Program-made: the position numbers and the translations under genes
Part shown: positions 6,698 through 14,794 of the stretch, piece after piece
Layout: the number at the start of each line of letters is the position of its first letter
Numbering within the stretch: position 1 is the first letter of the stretch
Notes under the pieces: generated by a model
What the model saw: the letters and a program-made list of their open reading frames with translations, nothing else
What the model was told of the DNA's origin: nothing
The model's database searches: none
Source of the DNA: CAZISM01 sp964541895
Lineage (GTDB): Bacteria; Zhuqueibacterota; Zhuqueibacteria; Residuimicrobiales; Residuimicrobiaceae
NCBI GenBank assembly: GCA_964541895.1
Contig: CAZISM010000112.1
Coordinates: 1-17,478 of the forward strand
Reading direction: 5' to 3'
Length of the DNA: 17,478 bases

Positions 6698-8344
6698 TTA
6701 GGGTGTCACAAACTGCTGCACAAAATACCTGGCTGTCAACGGTTCGCCGGTCGCTTCCCTGATCATGTCGTTCCAGCGATAACGGCTGCCGGCCCGGAAC
6801 ACCGCTGTTTTCAACTTGTCACCCAGGGCGACATGGCCGGCCGCTGTGACGCGGCCGTCCTTATGCACAGCGGCATCAAGCTGGGAAGCGAACAGCTCGC
6901 CCAGCAAATAATTGTGATAATAACACGGCGCGATGGTAAAATGAATTTTGGAGGCCCAGTCCGGTGCCCGACGATCAGGCGGCGGTTGCACCCCCTGGTA
7001 TTTCTGCACCAGCTGCCACCACAGCCCGTTCAGATCCTGATCCGGCTGACGATAGAGCTCTTTTTCGAAAAAGTACATCACCATGGCCCAGCGCGCAAAC
7101 ACCAGCTGCTTGGCGCGCATGGAGCTTTTGCCAAACGCGCTCACTTTGGCATAGTCCGCATCGGACAATTTCAGCGTCATCCGCATCCAGTCGGCATCGC
7201 GGCTCAGACGACCAAAGAACATGGCAATGCCTTCTGTAGTGAACGCATGCGCCGGCTGGCGCAACAGATAGGGCAGCGTCATATCGTGATAACGATCATA
7301 GACGGCGTGTCCCAGTTCATGCAGGGTCGTTTCCATCCAGCGCTCGTTGTTCTGCAGATTGCAGAGAATGCGCACATCGCCTTCGCGATCGATATCCGTG
7401 GAAAACGCATGCGGATTTTTGCCTTCCCGTTCGTAAAGATCGCTGTTGGCCAATATCGGCTCCACATCCATGCCGATGCCGGCAAAAAAGCCGGTGGCCA
7501 GTTGTTTGACATCGGAATGTTTGTAATAGGCGTCCCAATCCAGCTCCGCCATGGCCGGCGCTTCCTGAAAAAACGGATCGTGATAATGCCAGGGCATGAG
7601 CTCGGTCGGCTTGACGGCATACGTTTTCGCCAGGGCCGCGTCCAATTCGCTCTTGACGGCGGCAAACGGTTCCTGCGTCAGCGTAAAGAGCTCGTTGAAA
7701 ATCTGCTCGACCTCCTCTTCACTCTGTTCGGCCAACTGCAGCGCCATATGATGATAGTTTTCATAACCAAGACTTTTAGCTGCCTGATTGCGCAGGCCCA
7801 CCAGCTGAACGAGATCGGCCGCCACTTCAGGTCCCACCTGCTTGGACGCTTCCCAGGCCGCGCGGCGTTTTCCGGAATCGGTCTCCTTTTTCAGTATCTC
7901 GTCAATCTGGTTGACGGAAACGGCCGTGCCGTTGATGCGGCTGCGAAAGGTGCTGAACTTTTGCTCCACACGGGCCGCAAGGTCCACCATGCTTTTTAGC
8001 AATGCGGGATCGATCTGATTCTCTTTGTACGCATTGAGCAGTAAATCCAGTTGTCGAGCCAGAACAGGATCCTTAATGGCTGCGGATTTTTTTACTTCCT
8101 GAAGAAATTCATAGGCCACCCGGTCGGTATAAATGTTGCGCAGTTTCAGGTTCAGATCGGCATAGCGCGCATAGTACGCCGTGTCACCGCTGCAGGCCGC
8201 TTGCCAGTACGCCAGCGCCGCCTCTTTTTGCATAGGTTGTATCGTATTGACATGTTCGTCAATAAACGTGCGCAGGGCCGATTCTTTGCTGCTCTGGCCG
8301 CAGGCCAGAAACAGGCTCGCGAAAAGCACCATGAGTCGTCTCAT
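6698..8344 (-). CDS. M2-type metallopeptidase lipoprotein (ACE/M3 clan)
   Basis: The product (548 residues) begins with a lipoprotein signal ending in the lipobox FLAC (Cys15). The mature protein is largely helical. It carries the gluzincin zinc site HELGH (His342, Glu343, His346), with the third ligand Glu371 in FTTEGIAMF 25 residues later. The flanking TDIDREGDVRI and ERWMETTLHELGHAVYDRYHD segments match bacterial M2 (peptidyl-dipeptidase A-like) proteins. Such enzymes trim oligopeptides; the lipid anchor puts this one on the envelope. The frame is open to 8569, but I start at 8344: GGAG lies ten bases before this ATG, the signal peptide starts there, and a promoter overlaps the upstream extension. 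It is the first gene of the long minus-strand run. Confidence 0.9.
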   Translation of the reverse strand: MRRLMVLFASLFLACGQSSKESALRTFIDEHVNTIQPMQKEAALAYWQAACSGDTAYYARYADLNLKLRNIYTDRVAYEFLQEVKKSAAIKDPVLARQLDLLLNAYKENQIDPALLKSMVDLAARVEQKFSTFRSRINGTAVSVNQIDEILKKETDSGKRRAAWEASKQVGPEVAADLVQLVGLRNQAAKSLGYENYHHMALQLAEQSEEEVEQIFNELFTLTQEPFAAVKSELDAALAKTYAVKPTELMPWHYHDPFFQEAPAMAELDWDAYYKHSDVKQLATGFFAGIGMDVEPILANSDLYEREGKNPHAFSTDIDREGDVRILCNLQNNERWMETTLHELGHAVYDRYHDMTLPYLLRQPAHAFTTEGIAMFFGRLSRDADWMRMTLKLSDADYAKVSAFGKSSMRAKQLVFARWAMVMYFFEKELYRQPDQDLNGLWWQLVQKYQGVQPPPDRRAPDWASKIHFTIAPCYYHNYLLGELFASQLDAAVHKDGRVTAAGHVALGDKLKTAVFRAGSRYRWNDMIREATGEPLTARYFVQQFVTP

Positions 8345-8373
8345 TTTTTTTAGCTCCAATCTCGTTGATTTAT

Positions 8374-8402
8374 ATTTTACTAAAAATGGGCACGATTTAC
8401 AA
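8374..8402 (-). promoter_or_regulatory. Sigma70-type promoter for the minus-strand operon
   Basis: Read on the reverse strand, TTGTAA (8397-8402), a 17-base spacer and TAAAAT (8374-8379) match the sigma70 consensus well. Transcription would start near 8367 and give a leader of about 24 bases before the peptidase ATG at 8344. This is the only well-formed promoter seen for the nine minus-strand genes. Confidence 0.6.
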
Positions 8403-8417
8403 GGATATTTTATAGGC

Positions 8418-8446
8418 TTGATTTCCAAGTAATTGCAATCTATATT
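8418..8446 (+). promoter_or_regulatory. Sigma70-type promoter for the serine hydrolase gene
   Basis: TTGATT (8418-8423), a 17-base spacer and TATATT (8441-8446) lie 35 bases before the ATG at 8481. It is back to back with the divergent promoter at 8374-8402. The two -35 boxes are only 15 bases apart, so both promoters could be controlled by one bound protein. Confidence 0.6.
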
Positions 8447-8480
8447 AAACAGGTATGTCTCACTTTTTACGGAATGACTC

Positions 8481-9665
8481 ATGAAAAAAGCCCTTTTGCT
8501 GTTCCTGATGGCCGCCGCCGTGCAGGCGCAATCACCAACTCCCCTCACCCTTAAAAGAGCGGGGATCAACCCCAGGTCGCTGGCCTATATCGACAGCGTG
8601 GTGGCACAAAACATGGCCAGGCACAACATGCCCGGCGCCGTGGTGCTGGTTTCCCGGCGAAGCCACATCGTTTACCGCAAGGCCTTCGGCCACAGCCAGG
8701 TGGTACCGGAGGTCCGGCCGATGCGCATCAATATGATGTTTGATGTGGCCTCGGTCACCAAACCCGTGGCCACAGCCACCTCCATCATGATTCTCTGCGA
8801 ACGGGGACAACTCCGCCTGACCGACCGGGTCTCCGATTATGTTGCCAATTTTCGCCGCTTTAAAAATCCGGACAGCACCTGGGCCGAAGAAGCCCGTATC
8901 TGGCATCTGCTGACCCACACCTCCGGCCTGCCGGCCTACACCAATGCCGACACCGCCGCCGCCACGCTGGGCCGCACCTGCTCCGGCGCTGCTCTGGTTG
9001 AATACATCGGCAACCTGGCCAAAACGGATCCGCCTGGCGCCGTGTACCGCTACAGCTGCCTTGGCTTCATCACCCTGGCGCACATTATTGAAAAGGTCTC
9101 GGGAAAAAACGTCCATTTGTTCAGTCATGACAATATCTTTAAACCGCTGCTGATGCGCAACACCACCTATGTGCCGCAAGGGGTGATGCTGCCGTTGTGC
9201 GTGCCCACCGAAGTGGTTAATGGCCGACCGTGGATCGGAGTCGTGCATGATCCACTGGCGCGCCTGCAAGCCGGCATCTCCGGCAACGCCGGCCTTTTTT
9301 CAACCGTGGACAACCTCGCCCGCTACTGCCAGATGATGCTTAACGGCGGCATCCTCGACGGGGTGCGTATTCTCAGCCCGGTAACGGTCAATCGCATGAT
9401 CCACATCCCAAAAACAGAGGCTGAAGCCAAAAGAGGGTATGGCTGGGTCGTAAAAGAGGGCCAATCCTGGGTCGGTGGTGATCTGCTCCCGGATCTGGGC
9501 TATGGCCACACCGGTTACACCGGCACCTCTATCTGGCTGGATCCCGCAACACAAACATTTGTTATTATTCTAACTAACAGAGTTCATCCCGTTGACGACG
9601 GCGAAACCGACAGTTTACGCAGCTCTATCGCCAACATTGTCGCCGGCGCCATTACCGACCTTTGA
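8481..9665 (+). CDS. Secreted serine hydrolase of the beta-lactamase / penicillin-binding-protein-like family
   Basis: This 394-residue protein has a signal peptide (MKKALLLFLMAAAVQA, cleavage expected near residue 16) and the class C beta-lactamase fold motifs. These are S-x-x-K as SVTK (nucleophile Ser91, Lys94), the Y-x-N element as Tyr191-Ser-Cys, and H-T-G (343-345) in place of K-T-G. The flanking WHLLTHTSGLP and GISGNAGLFST are characteristic of the family, which includes esterases, D-aminopeptidases and carboxypeptidases as well as beta-lactamases. The Cys at the Y-x-N site and His in H-T-G point to an esterase or peptidase rather than a true beta-lactamase. It probably acts in the periplasm. 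The ribosome binding site is weak (GGA about eight bases before the ATG). The substrate is unknown. Confidence 0.9.
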   Translation: MKKALLLFLMAAAVQAQSPTPLTLKRAGINPRSLAYIDSVVAQNMARHNMPGAVVLVSRRSHIVYRKAFGHSQVVPEVRPMRINMMFDVASVTKPVATATSIMILCERGQLRLTDRVSDYVANFRRFKNPDSTWAEEARIWHLLTHTSGLPAYTNADTAAATLGRTCSGAALVEYIGNLAKTDPPGAVYRYSCLGFITLAHIIEKVSGKNVHLFSHDNIFKPLLMRNTTYVPQGVMLPLCVPTEVVNGRPWIGVVHDPLARLQAGISGNAGLFSTVDNLARYCQMMLNGGILDGVRILSPVTVNRMIHIPKTEAEAKRGYGWVVKEGQSWVGGDLLPDLGYGHTGYTGTSIWLDPATQTFVIILTNRVHPVDDGETDSLRSSIANIVAGAITDL

Positions 9666-9756
9666 ATTTTTGACCCGGCTCACAACCCCATGCAACCTCC
9701 GGCCGTATATTGGAACAGCTAATCCATCAGCGGTCTCGAATGAACATGGAGGACAC

Positions 9757-10356
9757 ATGAAAAAGAACGTTATTATGGTATTGATTTTACTGGCTTTGAT
9801 GGCTGGTACCCAAATCGCGCTGGCCCAAAAGGGCTTGTATATCGGCGCCGGACTGGGCCACGCGAGCGTGGGTGGTGACATCGGTGAAAACTATGGCGGT
9901 GGTCCGGGCTACCATTTTCTCCTGGGTTTCAAGGCCACGGAAAAAGCCGGTTTTGAGCTGGAGTATGGTGGCTATGCCCTCGACCCCAAAAACGACGGCA
10001 CTGTGGTCGACCAGGCCGGTTACGGCGGCATCCAGGCCAATTTCAAGCACTTTCTCGGCCCGCGGCGCGAACGGCCCTTCCGCCCCTACGTAGTTGCCGG
10101 GCTGGGACTGAACGCATTTGTCTGGAAATACAAAGACACCGCACCGGTGCGCGATAAAGAGGACGGCGTCGGTGCCCTGGCGGTTGTTCCGGGCATCGGC
10201 TTTGAATTGATGGTCGGCCGCATCGCCGCGTTGAACGTCTGCGGTCGCTACGCCTGGAACATGTGGGGTGAAGAAACCGGCGACGGCGTCCACGTCGATG
10301 ATGAATTCAGCGGTAACGGCGTCGTGATCAATGCGGGTCTGATCCTGCATCTCTAG
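9757..10356 (+). CDS. Small outer-membrane beta-barrel protein
   Basis: The 199-residue product begins with a signal peptide (cleavage after ALA, about residue 23). The mature part alternates Gly and aromatic residues in amphipathic strands, such as GLYIGAGLGHASVGG, FELEYGGYAL, FRPYVVAGLGLNAFVW and INAGLILHL, ending in a C-terminal hydrophobic strand. This is typical of OmpA/OmpW-like eight-stranded barrels in the OMP_b-brl group. There is no sign of a periplasmic peptidoglycan-binding domain, so it is a barrel-only protein. The frame is open upstream to 9592, but I start at 9757: GGAGG is five bases upstream and the signal peptide starts there. It follows the serine hydrolase by 91 bases and is closed by a terminator at 10385. 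The role is unknown: structural, or a small porin or adhesin. Confidence 0.85.
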   Translation: MKKNVIMVLILLALMAGTQIALAQKGLYIGAGLGHASVGGDIGENYGGGPGYHFLLGFKATEKAGFELEYGGYALDPKNDGTVVDQAGYGGIQANFKHFLGPRRERPFRPYVVAGLGLNAFVWKYKDTAPVRDKEDGVGALAVVPGIGFELMVGRIAALNVCGRYAWNMWGEETGDGVHVDDEFSGNGVVINAGLILHL

Positions 10357-10384
10357 TGCGAACAGCCATGAATTGGTTTTGCTT

Positions 10385-10420
10385 AGGCCCCAAAGGCTTT
10401 AACAGCTGCGGGGCCTTTTT
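10385..10420 (+). terminator. Rho-independent terminator after the beta-barrel gene
   Basis: AGGCCCC (10385-10391) pairs with GGGGCCT (10410-10416), and the run of T continues to 10420. The 18-base loop contains AAAG-G-CTTT, which may add a small inner stem. It lies 28 bases after the beta-barrel stop codon. Confidence 0.8.
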
Positions 10421-10674
10421 GCCCCGGTCACCAGTGAACTCTTTCTATCGTGCGTTCAACCGCAATCAAGAGTGACCGGATTGTTAATCGCTTCATCGCG
10501 CCCATCCGGATACTTTACCTGTACTTGCTATATTTTTTTGGCTGTCGCTTTTTGTCAATCCTGACGGATGTAATCATGGCGGGTAAAAGCGGTAAAACAG
10601 AATTGCCTTGCAGTTTTTTAAAATACTTTGTAGTTTGCAGGGTATTGAATCTTGAATCAGGTTCTTCAAAGGAT
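10421..10674 (+). other. AT-rich intergenic leader before the GroES-like gene
   Basis: Together with the terminator this makes a 318-base gene-free stretch (10357-10674). The GroES-like frame is open back to 10450, but that extension reads as a hydrophobic, non-family sequence (YLYLLYFFG and similar) with no ribosome binding site, so I treat it as leader DNA. It has AT-rich patches such as TATATTTTTTTGG (10529-10541) and TAAAAT (10619-10624), but no -35/-10 pair with good spacing. A promoter for the GroES-like gene is expected here but I cannot place it. Confidence 0.5.
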
Positions 10675-11034
10675 ATGAAAAAAGGCAATCGCGAAATCGT
10701 TGTGGTGGGTGACCGAGTCCTGATTGTCCCGGACCTGGGTGAAGATCGCAGCAACGTCGGGCTGTATCTGCCCAAGTGGGCGGTGGAAAAAGAGTCGATC
10801 CAGGCCGGCAGCATCGTCGAAATCGGGCCCGGCATCCCGTTGTCGGCACCGACCGACATGGATGAAGAGTCGTGGCGGCCCAAAGGCAATTCACAACAGT
10901 TCGCACCCCTGCAGGCCCGAGTGGGCGATTATGCCGTTTTTCTGCGCAAAGCGGCGGTGGAAATCAAGCTGGATGGTGATACCTTTCTGATTGTGCCGCA
11001 AGCCGCCTTGCTGGTGCTGATCAGGGAAAGATGA
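10675..11034 (+). CDS. GroES-like (Cpn10 family) co-chaperonin, divergent
   Basis: The 119-residue product has the Cpn10 layout. It opens with a strand ending in GDRVLIVP (12-19). A shortened mobile-loop region (20-33) follows, with the hydrophobic motif GLYLP where GroES has GIVL. Next come AGSIVEIGPG (44-53), a long roof-like insertion (54-80) with DMDEESWRP, and a C-terminal part VGDYAVFLRKAAVEIKLDG to ALLVLI. It is about 20 residues longer than a standard GroES, mainly in the insertion. GroES caps GroEL rings; this one has no groEL beside it. The ATG at 10675 has AAAGGA directly upstream with a very short spacer, so a TTG codon upstream could be the real start. It may be a specialised or alternative co-chaperonin, or a Cpn10-fold protein with another job. 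Confidence 0.75.
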   Translation: MKKGNREIVVVGDRVLIVPDLGEDRSNVGLYLPKWAVEKESIQAGSIVEIGPGIPLSAPTDMDEESWRPKGNSQQFAPLQARVGDYAVFLRKAAVEIKLDGDTFLIVPQAALLVLIRER

Positions 11035-11111
11035 TCATTCTCGCCGGCTCTCTCTTCCAGTCCCGTTGAACGAACCGTATCAGGCTCATCTCTAACCTTG
11101 GGGGTTATGAA

Positions 11112-11660
11112 ATGATCGCCAAACTGCTGGAACCGCAAATCCTGGTCATCATCGGACTGGTCGTTTTTTTTGTTTTCCTGATTCTCCACATTCTCAACAA
11201 GCTCAGCGATGCCATCGGCGTCAACGTCGAAGTCAAAAGCCCTCCACCCAAAGACAAATCATCGTGGCCGAAATACATCTTTATCCTGCTTCTGGTCGGC
11301 GCGGCCTATTTCTTTTTCAAGGCCGATCTGTTTGCTGTTTTTTTTACCACGCGGGTCTCTTCCCCGGAAGCCGGCGTTACCATTGCCATCGGCGGCAAAA
11401 CGGCGGCCAAGTCGGACTCCCACCCCTATGACACCGATCCCGGTAACGACGCCTATATCAGAGGCAACCTTTCCCCGCAGCAACTGGCGCTTCTGGACAA
11501 AGTACTGAAAAAAGAGCTCGACGAAGGCGGCCTGCGGCTGCACAGCGACGATGTCTTTACGCTGGCCAACGGCGACAGCAAAGTTATCCAGGCCTACAAC
11601 CGCTGGCGAAGATGTTGCGACCTCAGCCGATCCGGATCAGAGGTCATCTACCCGGAATAA
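11112..11660 (+). CDS. Unrecognised membrane protein with two N-terminal helices
   Basis: I do not recognise a family in this 182-residue product. It has a first membrane helix at about 10-29, a short Pro/Lys-rich loop (44-54: SPPPKDKSSWP), and a second helix at about 55-79. A soluble tail of some 100 residues follows. The tail has a Gly/Ala/Lys stretch, an acidic DTDPGNDAY, a helix with LSPQQLALLDKVLKKEL, and a basic YNRWRRCC near the end. The two helices form a hairpin, so both ends should face the same side, probably the cytoplasm. GGGGG lies about seven bases before the ATG. It follows the GroES-like gene by 77 bases on the same strand with no terminator between, so they may be cotranscribed. 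No catalytic motif is visible. Confidence 0.65.
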   Translation: MIAKLLEPQILVIIGLVVFFVFLILHILNKLSDAIGVNVEVKSPPPKDKSSWPKYIFILLLVGAAYFFFKADLFAVFFTTRVSSPEAGVTIAIGGKTAAKSDSHPYDTDPGNDAYIRGNLSPQQLALLDKVLKKELDEGGLRLHSDDVFTLANGDSKVIQAYNRWRRCCDLSRSGSEVIYPE

Positions 11661-11732
11661 ATCGACGCTCGCTGACGACCCACCCTCATTTATCGCCATG
11701 CAATCGATACGCGCCTGCCTGGTAAACTGGCA

Positions 11733-11761
11733 TTGCTATTAATCATTCCCGTGCGTACATT
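11733..11761 (+). promoter_or_regulatory. Possible promoter for the rhamnosidase gene
   Basis: TTGCTA (11733-11738), a 17-base spacer and TACATT (11756-11761) lie about 100 bases before the rhamnosidase ATG in the 203-base gap 11661-11863. Each box matches the sigma70 consensus at four of six positions. A second weak pair, TTGACC (11812-11817) with TAATCA (11834-11839) at 16 bases, lies closer. Neither is convincing alone. Confidence 0.3.
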
Positions 11762-11863
11762 ACTGCACAAACCCAGGCGGGAAGAACGGCCGCACGGTTG
11801 CCCTGCCGCTTTTGACCAGTATAGCCACAAGGGTAATCAGGCCATCACTCAGGAGTTCAGGGC

Positions 11864-14581
11864 ATGCGCGCCTCTCGTTGCATCATTTTCCTCTTTTTTG
11901 CCTTTTGGTGCGGTATCGTATCAGCAACACCCCGGCTGCAGCCGCAGCAGCTGTTGTGCGAATATGCCGCCAATCCTGTGGGCGTGCAGGTGGAGCAACC
12001 ACTGTTGAGCTGGAAACTGCAGTCGGCCAGCCCCGGACAACGACAAACCGGCTATCAAATTCTCGTGGCCGGCTCGCCTGATCTGCTGACACCAGGCAGA
12101 GCAGATCTGTGGAATTCCGGCCAGGTGCTGAGCGATCAATCCGTTCATATCCCGTACGCCGGAGTCCCATTGGCCTCCCGCCAGCGCTGCTACTGGTGCG
12201 TCCGTGTCTGGGATAAGAACAAAAAACCCTCTTCCTGGAGCGCGCCGGCGTATTGGGAAATGGCCCTGCTGCAGCCGCAGGAGTGGCAGGCGCATTGGAT
12301 CGGCAGCGGTCCGGCTCGCGAACCCCGGCCGGCCGGCGGTTTTTTCAAATCCCTGCAGGAAGAAAAAAACCTGCCCGATACCGTGCACATCGACGGCCGT
12401 TCCACCCTGCTCCGCAAAGCTTTTGCCATAAACCGCAACATTGCACGCGCGCGCCTGTACGTCACTGGACTGGGCTACTATGAAGCCTATTGCAACGGCC
12501 AACGCATCGGCGAGCACGTGCTGGCGCCGGCAAAAAGCAATTATCGCCGCTGGGTTCTCTACGATGTCTATGATATCACCTCAGCGCTGCAACAGGGAAA
12601 CAATGCCGTCGGCCTCATGCTCGGCAACGGCTGGTACAATCCCTATAAAAAATGGTGGCAGCCCTACCGCATGCAATGGTTCGGTTCCAAACGCGCCATT
12701 GTGCAGCTCTGCATCGATTATACAGATAACACCTCCCAGACCATCATCAGCGACAGCAGCTGGAAAACCTCTCCCGGGCCGGTGCAGTTTTCCTGCATCT
12801 ATGACGGCGAACTCTATGACGCCACCCTGGAAATTCCGGGATGGTGCCATGCCGATTTTAACGATGCCGACTGGCACCAGGCCCGTCACGTCGAACCGCC
12901 GGGCGGTGAATTGATCTGCACACCCATGCCTTCGATCAAGGTTGTGGAACGGATTACACCGGTTCGCAGGCTGCAACCCCAGGCCGGCGTCTATATCTTT
13001 GATATGGGGCAGAACTTTACCGGCTGGGTCCGCTTGACCTGCCAGGGGCGGCGCGGTCAAAAAATCACCTTGCGCTATGCCGAAGATCTCTCCGCCGACG
13101 GCACCCTGGATGTGACCAGCAACGAAAAAGCCCGCGCCACCGACACCTATATTATGAGCGGCCACAACGTGGAAATCTATGAACCGCACTTTACCTTTCA
13201 CGGTTTTCAGTACGTCGAAATCTCCGGCTTGACCTACCCGCCACCGCTGCAGGATGTTGCCGGCTGCGTGGTTCATTCCGCGTGTCCACCCACCGGATCG
13301 TTCCAGTGCGACAACGACCTGGTCAATCGCATCCATCGCGCCACCCTGTGGTCGCAGCGCAGCAACCTCATGGGCTATCCCATGGACTGCCCGCAGCGCG
13401 ATGAGCGCCTCGGCTGGCTCGGCGACGCCCTCGTCACCGCCGAAGAGGCGATGCTCAATTTCGATACCGCCCATTTCTTCCGCCACTGGCTGGATGGATT
13501 GCAGTACAATCAGAATCCGGAAAACGGCGACATCTCCATCGTGTCGCCGCGGCCGTACATGACCGACGAACCGGATCCGGTGTGGAGCAGCGCCTACATC
13601 CTCATCAACTGGCAGTACTATCTGCATTTCGGCGACACCAGGTTCCTCGAAAAGCATTTTCCTTCCATGTGTCGATACGTGGATTATTTGACCACACAAG
13701 CGCAGGGTTATCTGTTGCCAAAGTACTGGATCGGCGACTGGGGCACCATAGTTAAAGGCTGGCAGGAAGGCGACCCGCCGTTTATCGCTTCGGCGTTCTA
13801 TTATCGAAATGCCGTTCTCGTGAGCAAAGCCGCCGCGGTGTTGCATCATAGCGCCGAAGAACAACGCTATGCCCTTCTCGCGGAAAACATCAGGCAGGCG
13901 CTGAACAAAAAATTCTTTGACAAACTGAAACAGCAGTACGATCAGGGCAGCCAGTTCAGCAACGCATTGCCGCTCTGTTTTGACCTGGTGCCCCCAAGCG
14001 CCCGGCAAGCGGTCGTACAAAACATACTCAACGATCTGGACCTGCACCAGGGTCATTTTACTGTGGGCGTTCTGGGCGCTAAATATCTGATCGATGCCCT
14101 GACTGAAAATGGCCATAGCGATCGAGCGTATGCTCTGGTGAATCAGACCGGCTTTCCCAGCTGGTCGCACCTGATCGACGGCCGCACCACGCTGAGCGAA
14201 TTCTGGGATCTAAAAGGCTCCCACAACCATGTCATGATGGGCAGCATCGACGCCTGGTTTTACAACACTCTCGCCGGCATCCGTCCCGACGAAACCAGGC
14301 CGGGCTTTAAGCATATCATCATCCAACCCTATGTCCCGGCATCGCTGCAACAGGTCAAATCGACGGTGCAGACCCTCTACGGTCCGGTTCTGATGCAGTG
14401 GCAAAAAGAGAAAAAACGCTTAAAAGTGCAGCTTGATTTGCCGGCCGGCACAACGGCAGAGGTCATTCTGCCGGGCGCGGCATCAGCCGGTTCAAAGGGA
14501 CTCGTACGAATGGAGCCAGACCGATCTGTTTTTCAACTTTTCTCCGGCTCCCATGTTCTCTACACCAGGCTGAATCCATAA
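11864..14581 (+). CDS. Secreted alpha-L-rhamnosidase, glycoside hydrolase family 78
   Basis: This 905-residue enzyme removes terminal alpha-L-rhamnose from polysaccharides and glycosides. It starts with a signal peptide (cleavage after VSA, about residue 21). An Ig/Fn3-like domain follows (about 25-135, with VEQPLLSW and RVWD). Next are two beta-sandwich domains: the lectin-like N domain with YVTGLGYYEAYCNGQRIG, and the domain with FDMGQNFTGW. The (alpha/alpha)6 catalytic barrel (about 490-830) and a C-terminal beta domain complete it. The barrel has the family signature DCPQRDERLGWLGDA (508-522), containing the acid cluster Asp513, Glu514 and Asp521, and the base candidate Glu779 in TTLSEFWD. 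The length is normal for GH78. The ATG at 11864 has AGGAG about nine bases upstream. It is flanked by intergenic DNA on both sides, so it is probably its own transcription unit. The signal places it in the periplasm or outside. Confidence 0.95.
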   Translation: MRASRCIIFLFFAFWCGIVSATPRLQPQQLLCEYAANPVGVQVEQPLLSWKLQSASPGQRQTGYQILVAGSPDLLTPGRADLWNSGQVLSDQSVHIPYAGVPLASRQRCYWCVRVWDKNKKPSSWSAPAYWEMALLQPQEWQAHWIGSGPAREPRPAGGFFKSLQEEKNLPDTVHIDGRSTLLRKAFAINRNIARARLYVTGLGYYEAYCNGQRIGEHVLAPAKSNYRRWVLYDVYDITSALQQGNNAVGLMLGNGWYNPYKKWWQPYRMQWFGSKRAIVQLCIDYTDNTSQTIISDSSWKTSPGPVQFSCIYDGELYDATLEIPGWCHADFNDADWHQARHVEPPGGELICTPMPSIKVVERITPVRRLQPQAGVYIFDMGQNFTGWVRLTCQGRRGQKITLRYAEDLSADGTLDVTSNEKARATDTYIMSGHNVEIYEPHFTFHGFQYVEISGLTYPPPLQDVAGCVVHSACPPTGSFQCDNDLVNRIHRATLWSQRSNLMGYPMDCPQRDERLGWLGDALVTAEEAMLNFDTAHFFRHWLDGLQYNQNPENGDISIVSPRPYMTDEPDPVWSSAYILINWQYYLHFGDTRFLEKHFPSMCRYVDYLTTQAQGYLLPKYWIGDWGTIVKGWQEGDPPFIASAFYYRNAVLVSKAAAVLHHSAEEQRYALLAENIRQALNKKFFDKLKQQYDQGSQFSNALPLCFDLVPPSARQAVVQNILNDLDLHQGHFTVGVLGAKYLIDALTENGHSDRAYALVNQTGFPSWSHLIDGRTTLSEFWDLKGSHNHVMMGSIDAWFYNTLAGIRPDETRPGFKHIIIQPYVPASLQQVKSTVQTLYGPVLMQWQKEKKRLKVQLDLPAGTTAEVILPGAASAGSKGLVRMEPDRSVFQLFSGSHVLYTRLNP

Positions 14582-14594
14582 ACCTGCTTTCAAC

Positions 14595-14721
14595 AGAAAC
14601 CCCGGGGTTCCGTCTCCATATCTGCAAAAACAGTATCGACCACTTGTACCCGGAGTTGCCACAACCAGGAACCCCGGGTGTTCCGCCTGCAGATCTGCAA
14701 ACAATGTATCACCAATTTCAG
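14595..14721. repeat. Imperfect direct repeat (two copies, 72-base period) with small palindromes
   Basis: Copy 1 (about 14595-14648) and copy 2 (about 14667-14721) share AGRAACCCCGGG, GTTCCG, ATCTGCAAA and GTATC in the same order and spacing, with scattered substitutions and single-base gaps. Copy 1 contains the perfect palindrome AACCCCGGGGTT (14598-14609). Copy 2 contains TGCAGATCTGCA (14688-14699). Between them, ACCCGG...CCGGGT can enclose a GTTG-CCA-CAAC hairpin. The repeat fills the first part of the 323-base gap between the rhamnosidase and mtaB. There is no T-run typical of a terminator, and I see no convincing gene in the gap. Confidence 0.6.
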
Positions 14722-14794
14722 ATTGCTGCGGTGACTCTTTCCCATGCTGGAAATTTCTTTACGTATTGCGCCTGCCTCATTTTTCGTTGGCTTT

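Noticed and set aside
6650..7999. 449-codon open frame on the plus strand opposite the M2 peptidase
   Set aside because: Antisense shadow of a gene with an intact zinc motif; no recognisable domain.
8345..8569. N-terminal extension of the peptidase frame by 75 codons
   Set aside because: It would run through the divergent promoters and into the start of the serine hydrolase gene, and would bury the lipoprotein signal peptide that begins at 8344.
8481..9665. True class C beta-lactamase (antibiotic resistance)
   Set aside because: The K-T-G motif is H-T-G and the Y-x-N site ends in Cys; the family is broad and these features fit esterase or peptidase members better.
9670..9711. Promoter before the beta-barrel gene from TTGACC (9670) and TATATT (9706)
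   Set aside because: The spacer is 30 bases, far from 17; no better -35 is found for the TATATT.
12581..14170. 529-codon open frame on the minus strand inside the rhamnosidase gene
   Set aside because: The plus frame encodes all GH78 signatures across this stretch; the minus translation has none.
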